A stretch of DNA of 64,000 nucleotides from JAPOXR01 sp965116115 (GTDB lineage Bacteria > Pseudomonadota > Alphaproteobacteria > Rhodobacterales > Rhodobacteraceae), in contig OZ220486.1 in assembly GCA_965116115.1 (NCBI GenBank), positions 1,860,001-1,924,000 of the forward strand. Direction: 5' to 3'. Both the position numbers and the translations under genes were made by a program. Below, piece after piece: positions 51,597 through 58,652 of this stretch; within the stretch, counting starts at the first letter, position 1; each line of letters opens with the position of its first letter. The notes below the pieces were generated by a model. It was not told where the DNA came from and searched no databases. It saw only the letters and a list, made by a program, of their open reading frames with translations.

Positions 51597-54455
51597 ATGA
51601 CAGAAGTCAAAGCGATCTGCGTCCGCGGCGCGCGGGAACATAACCTGAAATCGGTGGATGTCGATATTCCACGCGACAAACTGGTCGTGCTCACCGGTCT
51701 GAGCGGATCCGGCAAGTCCTCCTTAGCCATGGACACCATATACGCCGAGGGTCAGCGCAGATACGTTGAGAGCCTTTCCGTCTATGCGCGGCAGTTTCTG
51801 AACGTGATGGAAAAACCGGACGTCGACTCCATCACCGGCCTTTCGCCGGCAATCGCGATTGATCAGAAAACCACCAGCAGGAATCCGCGCTCGACCGTTG
51901 GGACGGTGACCGAAATTTACGACTATCTGAGGCTGCTGTTCGCACGGGTCGGGATTCCGTATTCGCCGCAGACCGGTCTGCCGATCGAAGCGCAGCAGGT
52001 CTCGGACATGATCGCCCGGATCATGCGCTATCCGGAGCGGACCCGTATCACCATACTCGCGCCGGTGGTCCGCGACCGGAAAGGGGAGTTCAAAAAGGAA
52101 TTCCTGGAATTCCGGAAAAACGGATTCCAGCGGGTGCGGGTTGATGGAACCGTTCATGATCTGGACGACCCGCCGGTTCTCAAAAAAACAGTCCGCCATG
52201 ACATTGACCTGGTTGTCGACCGGCTCGTCCGGCAGCCGGATATCGGACAGCGGCTGGCGGATTCGCTCCGGACCGCGCTTGATCAGGCTGATGGAATCGC
52301 CCGGGCGCTGATACAGGCGGACGGAAGCGAACCGGAGGAACTGACCTTTTCGGAAAATTTCGCCTGTCCGGTTTCAGGATTCTCCATTCCGGAAATCGAG
52401 CCCCGCCTGTTCACATTCAACGCTCCCTTCGGCGCCTGTCCGGCTTGTGACGGTTTGGGCCGCGAGGTGTATTTCGATGTCCGCCGCATCGTCCCCGACG
52501 AAAAGCGGCCTCTCGCATATGCGGCGATCGAGCCTTGGCGCGGATCGGCTTCGCTTTACCGGGAACAGACAATTGATTCGCTGGCCCGGCACTACGGGTT
52601 CAATCCGCATGTCGAATGGCGTGAACTGCCGGACCATATCAAGGAAATCGTCCTCTACGGATCGGGAGAGGAAGAGATTGAGTTCAAGTTTTCCGATTCC
52701 AACAGTTCCTACACGGTTCACCGGACATTTGAGGGAGTCATTCCGAATATGGAACGGCGATACCGGGAAACCGATTCCCATAATGTGCGCGAACATTTTG
52801 AACAGTTTCAGAACCAGCGCGACTGCAATGCCTGCGGCGGATTCCGCCTGCGGAGCGAGGCTCTGGCGGTCAAGATTGACGGCCGCCATATCGGTGAAGT
52901 GACTCAGCTGTGCGTCACCGATGCGCTGGAATGGAGCCGCCAAGTCCGTTCGGTTCTGTCAAAGCAAAGACAGGCGATCGCCGCGCCGATCCTGAAAGAG
53001 ATCAATAACCGGCTGGGTTTTCTGGTAAATGTCGGCCTCGGCTATTTGACGCTGTCGCGCGCGTCGGGAACGCTTTCGGGAGGAGAAAGCCAGCGGATCC
53101 GGCTGGCAAGCCAAGTCGGCGCCGGATTGAGCGGTGTCCTGTATGTTCTTGATGAACCGTCGATCGGCCTTCACCAACGGGATAACAGGCGGTTGCTGGC
53201 CACTCTCAGGAATCTCCGTGATCAGGGAAACACGGTGGTTGTCGTCGAGCATGATGAAGAAGCCATGCGCGAAGCCGACATGATCATCGACATCGGAGTC
53301 GGCGCGGGCCGTCATGGAGGCCGGCTCGTCGCCCAGGGAAGCCCGGCGGAGATCGAAGCCAGCAGCGAGTCCCTGACCGGGCAGTATCTCAGCGGACGCC
53401 GGATAATACCGTTCAATTCCAAGCGCCGGCCAGGGAACGGATCCAGCGTGCATGTGACCGGCGCGCGCGGAAACAATCTGAAGTCGATCGACGTGAAATT
53501 CCCGCTCGGAAAATTTGTCTGCGTGACAGGCGTGTCGGGAAGCGGAAAATCCACGCTGACCTTTGATACGCTTTTCCGCCATGCCGAGGCTTATTTCAAT
53601 CCTTACCGCGCCGCGCCGGACAATTGCGACTCTGTCAAGGGACTGTCCAGTCTGAACAAGGCCATCGACATCGATCAGCGGCCGATCGGGCGCACGAGCC
53701 GGTCGAATCCCGCGACTTACACAGACGCATTCACGCCGATCCGCAACTGGTTCGCCGAACTTCCCGAGTCCAAGGCCAGAGGGTACAGACCCGGCCGGTT
53801 TTCGTTCAACGTCAAGGGAGGCCGCTGCGAAGCCTGCCAAGGCGACGGTGTCAAGAAAATAGCCATGCATTTCCTTCCTGACATTTATGTGTCCTGCGAG
53901 AGCTGCCGGGGCGCGCGTTACAACCAAGAAACGCTGGAAGTCACATACCGGGGCAAATCCATCGCGGATGTGCTGCAGATGACCGTGGATGACGCCGCGG
54001 ATTTCTTCGCTGCGGTTCCGGCGATCTTTAACAGACTGAAATCGCTGAAGGATGTCGGACTCGGCTATATCTGCCTCGGCCAGTCCGCGCCGACGCTCTC
54101 GGGCGGCGAGGCTCAGCGGGTCAAACTCTCCAAGGAACTTTCAAAAAAATCGCAAGGCGGAACTCTGTATGTTTTGGATGAGCCCACGACCGGGCTTCAT
54201 TTCGAAGACATCAGACGTCTTCTGTCGGTTCTTCACCTTCTGGTTAACGAGGGCAACAGCGTGATCGTCATCGAGCACAATCTGGATGTCATCAAAACCG
54301 CGGACTGGATTATTGATATGGGACCGGAAGGCGGAGAGCAGGGAGGCTTGGTCATTGCCGAAGGCACGCCCGAGGATATCGCTGCGGTTCCGGCAAGCGA
54401 GACCGGCAGGTTTCTCTCTGAAATTCTCGGAAAATATCCTGTCGCCGCCGAGTAA
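51597..54455 (+). CDS. uvrA: Excinuclease ABC subunit A
   Basis: UvrA is the damage-scanning ATPase of nucleotide excision repair. It has two ABC modules, with Walker A motifs LTGLSGSGKSSLAMDTIYAE near the start and VTGVSGSGKSTLTFDTL in the second half. Signatures are SGGESQRIRLASQVG and SGGEAQRVKLSKEL. The zinc fingers are CPACDGLGRE and the later CEACQGDG with CESCRG. It has 952 residues, the family length. It is divergent from ssb. The frame is intact. Confidence 0.98.
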   Translation: MTEVKAICVRGAREHNLKSVDVDIPRDKLVVLTGLSGSGKSSLAMDTIYAEGQRRYVESLSVYARQFLNVMEKPDVDSITGLSPAIAIDQKTTSRNPRSTVGTVTEIYDYLRLLFARVGIPYSPQTGLPIEAQQVSDMIARIMRYPERTRITILAPVVRDRKGEFKKEFLEFRKNGFQRVRVDGTVHDLDDPPVLKKTVRHDIDLVVDRLVRQPDIGQRLADSLRTALDQADGIARALIQADGSEPEELTFSENFACPVSGFSIPEIEPRLFTFNAPFGACPACDGLGREVYFDVRRIVPDEKRPLAYAAIEPWRGSASLYREQTIDSLARHYGFNPHVEWRELPDHIKEIVLYGSGEEEIEFKFSDSNSSYTVHRTFEGVIPNMERRYRETDSHNVREHFEQFQNQRDCNACGGFRLRSEALAVKIDGRHIGEVTQLCVTDALEWSRQVRSVLSKQRQAIAAPILKEINNRLGFLVNVGLGYLTLSRASGTLSGGESQRIRLASQVGAGLSGVLYVLDEPSIGLHQRDNRRLLATLRNLRDQGNTVVVVEHDEEAMREADMIIDIGVGAGRHGGRLVAQGSPAEIEASSESLTGQYLSGRRIIPFNSKRRPGNGSSVHVTGARGNNLKSIDVKFPLGKFVCVTGVSGSGKSTLTFDTLFRHAEAYFNPYRAAPDNCDSVKGLSSLNKAIDIDQRPIGRTSRSNPATYTDAFTPIRNWFAELPESKARGYRPGRFSFNVKGGRCEACQGDGVKKIAMHFLPDIYVSCESCRGARYNQETLEVTYRGKSIADVLQMTVDDAADFFAAVPAIFNRLKSLKDVGLGYICLGQSAPTLSGGEAQRVKLSKELSKKSQGGTLYVLDEPTTGLHFEDIRRLLSVLHLLVNEGNSVIVIEHNLDVIKTADWIIDMGPEGGEQGGLVIAEGTPEDIAAVPASETGRFLSEILGKYPVAAE

Positions 54456-54490
54456 CGTCCGTCAGCCGGCGCGGATTTCAGCATGATTCC

Positions 54491-54660
54491 TTAAAAATCA
54501 AGCCGGGAACTGAATTCTTCCTTAACGAATTTCTGATAAATCCGCGTGGCCTGTTGCCCGATCGGCGTGTCGGTGCCGACGGAAGCGGCAGCCGCTGCGA
54601 GAACCGGAGGTCTTTCAGCTGCAGGACAGTGCCCTCCGTGATGTCCTCCAACCGCCGGTT
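54491..54660 (-). pseudogene. 3-hydroxyisobutyrate dehydrogenase-like C-terminal remnant
   Basis: On the minus strand LQLKDLRFS in one frame is followed, after a frameshift near 54595, by AAAASVGTDTPIGQQATRIYQK and FSSRLDF and a stop. This matches the C-terminal helix bundle of beta-hydroxyacid dehydrogenases (LMxKDLxLAxxAAxxxGxxTPLG...). The rest of the gene and the final residues are missing. It is a small decayed fragment. Confidence 0.45.
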
Positions 54661-54922
54661 GCGCTGCCGGCCAGTCGAATCGGCATCCTCCCGAAGGGTG
54701 CGTGAGACAGGGACGCCCGATTCCTGAGCGCGCCGGCATCAGAAGCTTCGCACGGTCAGCAGCAGCCCGTCCGGAATCCGGCAAACCGGGATGCGGTGCC
54801 GCCATGGCCGGATGATTCGGCCAATTTCGATGGAAATCGCCCGCTGAAACATGATATGGTCCCGGCATCAGCTTCAGTCCGGCGTTGACGGGCTGATTGC
54901 AGCCAGACGGGGAATTCAGAGA

Positions 54923-55357
54923 ATGCTCGTTAAACAGATACTTAATGCCAAAGCAAGCCGCGGAGTCCTGACCATTGAGCCTTCCGCCAGAGTGGGAGAC
55001 GCGGCAAAGATGCTTTCAGAGCGCGGCGTCGGCGCATTGGTCGTCTCGGCGTCGGGAAGCGCTCCGGACGGGGTGCTTTCGGAGCGCGACATTGTCCGGG
55101 AGATCGGGCGGCAGGGCAGCGATGCGCTCCAGCATGAGGTGACCGCGATCATGAGTTCCAAAGTGATCACTTGCCGACCCGGCGACACCGCCGATGATAT
55201 TCTGGCCGTCATGACCAACGGCCGGTTCAGACACATGCCGGTCATGGAAAATGACCGGATGATCGGGTTGATTTCGATCGGCGATGTGGTGAAAGCGCGG
55301 CTTGATGACCTGCATCTGGAACGGGATGCTCTTGAAGGCATGATCACCGGCCATTAG
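54923..55357 (+). CDS. CBS domain protein
   Basis: This 144-residue protein has two CBS motifs, VLTIEPSARVGDAAKMLSER with VGALVVSASG, and VITCRPGDTADDILAVMTNG with FRHMPVMENDRMIGLISIGDV. Stand-alone tandem CBS proteins bind adenine nucleotides or NAD and act as regulators; the target is unknown. I chose the ATG at 54923 (LVKQIL). It lies 59 bases before coaD on the same strand and may be cotranscribed with it. Confidence 0.9.
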   Translation: MLVKQILNAKASRGVLTIEPSARVGDAAKMLSERGVGALVVSASGSAPDGVLSERDIVREIGRQGSDALQHEVTAIMSSKVITCRPGDTADDILAVMTNGRFRHMPVMENDRMIGLISIGDVVKARLDDLHLERDALEGMITGH

Positions 55358-55416
55358 GTGCGGCCGGCGCCGCTTTTCTGTCTGCCGGCACTTTGCCTGC
55401 GCCCTCGGAGAACACG

Positions 55417-55932
55417 ATGAAAACCGCTCTGTATCCGGGGACATTCGATCCTGTGACTTTCGGCCATATCGATGTGTTTCGTCGAGCCGCCGCGCTGGTG
55501 GACAGGCTAGTCGTGGGCATCGCCGTCAACAGCGACAAAGGGCCGCTGTTCAGCTTCGAGGAGCGCGCGGAAATGGTGAGCGAGGCTGCCTGTCTGGTGA
55601 ATAAAGAAGTCGATATTGACGTCAGGGCCCGCCCGTTCCAGAATCTGCTCGTTGATTGCGCGGAGGAAGTCGGGGCCAGTATCATTATCCGGGGGCTTCG
55701 CGCGGTTTCTGATTTCGAATTCGAATACCAGATGGTGGGAATGAACCGGGCACTTAATTCAGAGATCGAAACCGTGTTTCTGATGGCGGATGCCCGCTGT
55801 CAGGCGATTTCTTCGAAACTAGTCAAAGAAATCGCTCGTCTCGGCGGCGACGTGGACAAATTCGTTCCGCCTTTTGTCGGAAACGCGCTGCGGGAGAAAT
55901 ACCGTTCGTCCGCCGCGGATCGGTCGTATTGA
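55417..55932 (+). CDS. coaD: Phosphopantetheine adenylyltransferase
   Basis: CoaD makes dephospho-CoA from phosphopantetheine and ATP, the penultimate step of CoA synthesis. The nucleotidyltransferase motif YPGTFDPVTFGHIDVFRRA is at the N-terminus. RGLRAVSDFEFEYQMVGMNR and SSKLVKEIARLGGDVDKFVP complete the family pattern. ATG 55417 gives 171 residues. It is intact. The gene ends 56 bases before the convergent mod gene. Confidence 0.97.
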   Translation: MKTALYPGTFDPVTFGHIDVFRRAAALVDRLVVGIAVNSDKGPLFSFEERAEMVSEAACLVNKEVDIDVRARPFQNLLVDCAEEVGASIIIRGLRAVSDFEFEYQMVGMNRALNSEIETVFLMADARCQAISSKLVKEIARLGGDVDKFVPPFVGNALREKYRSSAADRSY

Positions 55933-55988
55933 TAATCAGACACATCAGCCTGACAATAACCGCAGGAAGGGCCGCTTTTCAGCGGCAA

Positions 55989-58652
55989 TCAGGATGAAAG
56001 TCTGATCGGGGGGGGGGGGCAATAAGGCTTTCGGCGGGCTGTTCCCCTTTTGCATGATCTTCCCGTTGTCACTCTGCCGCACCAACTCATCATTCCCCCT
56101 CCGACAGTTACCACGCGAACCGCGACCTCTCCATGAGCCGGGGCTGTGAACGGATGACTTTTCCACCCAAAGGCAGCCTTCAGGGCTTCGGGGTGTCCAT
56201 CCCGGCCGAGCAGTTGATCAAGGATTTTTCTGTATTCCTTGCCCCTTTGTCGGGGAATATGAATTCTGCGGGCGCAGAACTGGGTCCCATCATAGTCCGT
56301 ATCCAGCATCCACATCCGGATGTTCTTCTGTTCGCGCCACCGCGCTGTCCCGGTCACGGGGTTGAACTCATTCCAGCCGTGAACAGTGCATTCGAACGTA
56401 TCTTCGCCCGTGATCCGGTCCACGCTGACAGCCGGTTCGGCAACCAGCACCAGTGATGTCGTGTTCGCCTGGTCCGTAACTTCTGAAAGATGAAGGTCCG
56501 TACCTGCGTTGACACGCATGACTTCAACGCTCCAGCGATGGCCCTTCCGGCCGGGTTCCGTTCCGTCAGCGAATTCGGCGCCTATCACGATAAGCACTTC
56601 CGATTGCGTTTCGGTGCGGCGAAGAGTCTCTCGGACATTTCGATGTATTGCGGTTTCATCGACCTTCGCATCCTCTGGCCAGATAGCGATGACAGCCGGA
56701 ACTTTTCTGCCCGATCTCCGATCCAGCAGAGTGGCGGTGTGGCTCAACAATCCCGGAAAGTGACCGTTGGATTCTTTGTCAACTATGCTCTGTACACCTT
56801 CAAGGTCCCAATGCTGCCCGCTGTCGCTGCGGACACCTTTTTCGTCAAGCATCGAAATGATTCGCTCCTGCCAATTCACATCGCGGCGAGCTTGAGCCGG
56901 ACGGACCATCTCATCCGGGCTGCGGTAAATTTCAAGGAGTTCAGTTTCGACTGTGAAGCGGCTGCAAACCCGGCCGCTCTTCTTGCCAGCCGGCCGATCT
57001 GCCAGCCAAGTGATCTCGCGCTTGGAGCGTTTGTCAGGGCGATCTTCGTAGGCAAGGGTGGCGGCGCTTACGTACGGTATTCTCTTTACCACGAACCCGG
57101 TGGAGGGATTCTTCTCTCCTCCCGCAGGCGCGGCCTTCAATGGCTCCTGTCCCGCTTGCTTCCGACGCTTTTGCTCCTCTTCGAAACCATCCTTCGATCC
57201 GATCAGCATATATCGCGGATAACTGTGCACCAAGACACGTTCGCGCGTAACTGCGATGCTCTCGCGGGAACTGTCGATACTGATCCACCGCCTTCCCCAT
57301 TGTTCAGCGACAAGAGCCGTCGTGCCGCTGCCGCCGGTCGGATCAAGAACAAGATCTCCCGGCTTGGTAGTCATCAACATGCATCGTTCAATTGCAAGAT
57401 TACCGGTCTGGACAGCATATCGTTTATCGTTCGGAGAGATGCTGGCGGCCCAGTGATTCGTCAATCGCTTACCCGGCATTTCGCGCCGATAGACCTTCAA
57501 GTGAAGTTGGTTGGCGCTGGCAGTCCCCGTTCCCGCCTTGACGTTTGACCATAAGCGACCCTTCGCGGCGAGATGTTCCAGCCCTGCCCGGTCAACCCTC
57601 CACTGACTGTTTTGAAGGCCGTCGGGGCCATACTGAACGCCTTCATGGATGAACGGCTTTCCCTGCTCGCCCTCTGACGGTCCCTGGCTGAGCAGACGGC
57701 CCATACGCCATAGTTCCGTTCCTTCGGGGATGTTGTTTTTCGGATCACGCCGTTCATGCGCCTGAAGCGGCCGGCTGGTATTGTCAGGAAAATCACCCCC
57801 CCCCCCCGCAAATGTTTGCGAATCGCACCAATCCTCTATGTCCTGCTCTTCGTATAAAGCTTGGAAAAACATCGGTGCCGAAAATTCCTTCGCGTACCAG
57901 AGAATGAAGTCTCCTGCTTTCGAAATGGATTTGCTCGAACTGCCTCCTCCTCCTGTGGCATACATAATCGTGCTCACGCGATTTTCGGGCCCGAACACCT
58001 CGTCAAGAACCATCGCGCACCGATGAACGTTCACGTCTCCGATCTGCATGAAGAAACTGCCTGTTTCCGAGAGCAGCTCACGCGCTAGCATGGCAGTTTC
58101 CCTGATGCCGTCGAGATAGCTGTGAATCCCGCTCTCGTAACTGTCGCGGAACGCAGTGACCTGGATGGTATCGTCCATATAGCGTGCGTCGAAGTCCATG
58201 CCGTAGGGCGGGTCGAAGTAGACACACTGTATTTGGCCGGCCATTTGCTCATGTTCCAGCAATGATGCCATTGCCCGCTTGGCGTCGGCGTGAATCAACC
58301 TGTTTTGCCAGTTTCCGTAGTGTTCGTACCACTCCCATTTCGCCCGGCCTGGATTTTCGTAGAGATCAAAGCTGGCGAACATGTCCGGTTCTTCGGATCC
58401 GCTTCGCAATGTCTCGACCCATGCGGCAGGATCGATTTTTTCAACCGTGCTCAGCAGAGGCGCTGCGACTGTCTTCGTTTCACGTTTCCGTTTCCAAGCA
58501 AGCGTCGGAATGCTGCTCCTGTCAGATTCCTTGACATCAGTCCGGTGGCGGCCGGGCCTCCGTTTTTCATGATGGCTTGTCGTCGCCATTTCAGCCGTAG
58601 GGTTGTTTGGGCGCTGCGTTCCGCTGTGATCGTAGTATTCGCTGCCGCTCAT
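55989..58652 (-). CDS. mod: Type III-like DNA adenine methyltransferase (Mod) with two homopolymer tracts
   Basis: This beta-class N6-adenine/N4-cytosine methyltransferase has 887 residues. The catalytic DPPY is in CVYFDPPYGMDFDARYMDD (residues 147-150). The SAM-binding motif DPTGGSGTTALVAEQWGRRW comes later (about 437), as expected for the beta class. The long insert between them is the likely target-recognition region. It is coupled to the res gene (four-base overlap), forming a type III or closely related R-M system. The coding strand has G12 (plus strand C12, 57796-57807) encoding Gly at about residues 283-286, in frame now. One extra G gives an immediate TGA, and one fewer ends the protein about 105 codons later. 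Both remove the SAM motif. A second tract, C12 near the 3' end, encodes PPPP and sets the last residues. The gene is predicted on in this sequence. Confidence 0.92.
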   Translation of the reverse strand: MSGSEYYDHSGTQRPNNPTAEMATTSHHEKRRPGRHRTDVKESDRSSIPTLAWKRKRETKTVAAPLLSTVEKIDPAAWVETLRSGSEEPDMFASFDLYENPGRAKWEWYEHYGNWQNRLIHADAKRAMASLLEHEQMAGQIQCVYFDPPYGMDFDARYMDDTIQVTAFRDSYESGIHSYLDGIRETAMLARELLSETGSFFMQIGDVNVHRCAMVLDEVFGPENRVSTIMYATGGGGSSSKSISKAGDFILWYAKEFSAPMFFQALYEEQDIEDWCDSQTFAGGGGDFPDNTSRPLQAHERRDPKNNIPEGTELWRMGRLLSQGPSEGEQGKPFIHEGVQYGPDGLQNSQWRVDRAGLEHLAAKGRLWSNVKAGTGTASANQLHLKVYRREMPGKRLTNHWAASISPNDKRYAVQTGNLAIERCMLMTTKPGDLVLDPTGGSGTTALVAEQWGRRWISIDSSRESIAVTRERVLVHSYPRYMLIGSKDGFEEEQKRRKQAGQEPLKAAPAGGEKNPSTGFVVKRIPYVSAATLAYEDRPDKRSKREITWLADRPAGKKSGRVCSRFTVETELLEIYRSPDEMVRPAQARRDVNWQERIISMLDEKGVRSDSGQHWDLEGVQSIVDKESNGHFPGLLSHTATLLDRRSGRKVPAVIAIWPEDAKVDETAIHRNVRETLRRTETQSEVLIVIGAEFADGTEPGRKGHRWSVEVMRVNAGTDLHLSEVTDQANTTSLVLVAEPAVSVDRITGEDTFECTVHGWNEFNPVTGTARWREQKNIRMWMLDTDYDGTQFCARRIHIPRQRGKEYRKILDQLLGRDGHPEALKAAFGWKSHPFTAPAHGEVAVRVVTVGGGMMSWCGRVTTGRSCKRGTARRKPYCPPPPIRLSS
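56008..56019 (+). repeat. Poly-G tract, G12 (C12 near the 3' end of mod)
   Basis: It encodes PPPP in the tail of Mod on the minus strand. 12 C gives the tail IRLSS. 13 C would give a 20-residue tail (DQTFILIAAEKRPFLRLLSG). 11 C would give RSDFHPDCR. It therefore alters only the C-terminus. Confidence 0.92.
57796..57807 (+). repeat. Poly-C tract, C12 (G12 within mod)
   Basis: It lies in codons 282-286 of mod on the minus strand (FAGGGGDF). The next bases on the coding strand are TGA in the +1 frame, so a single added G stops translation at once. Confidence 0.95.

Noticed and set aside
52959..53927. A 322-codon minus-strand frame opposite uvrA
   Set aside because: uvrA is certain on the other strand. 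This frame has no family features.
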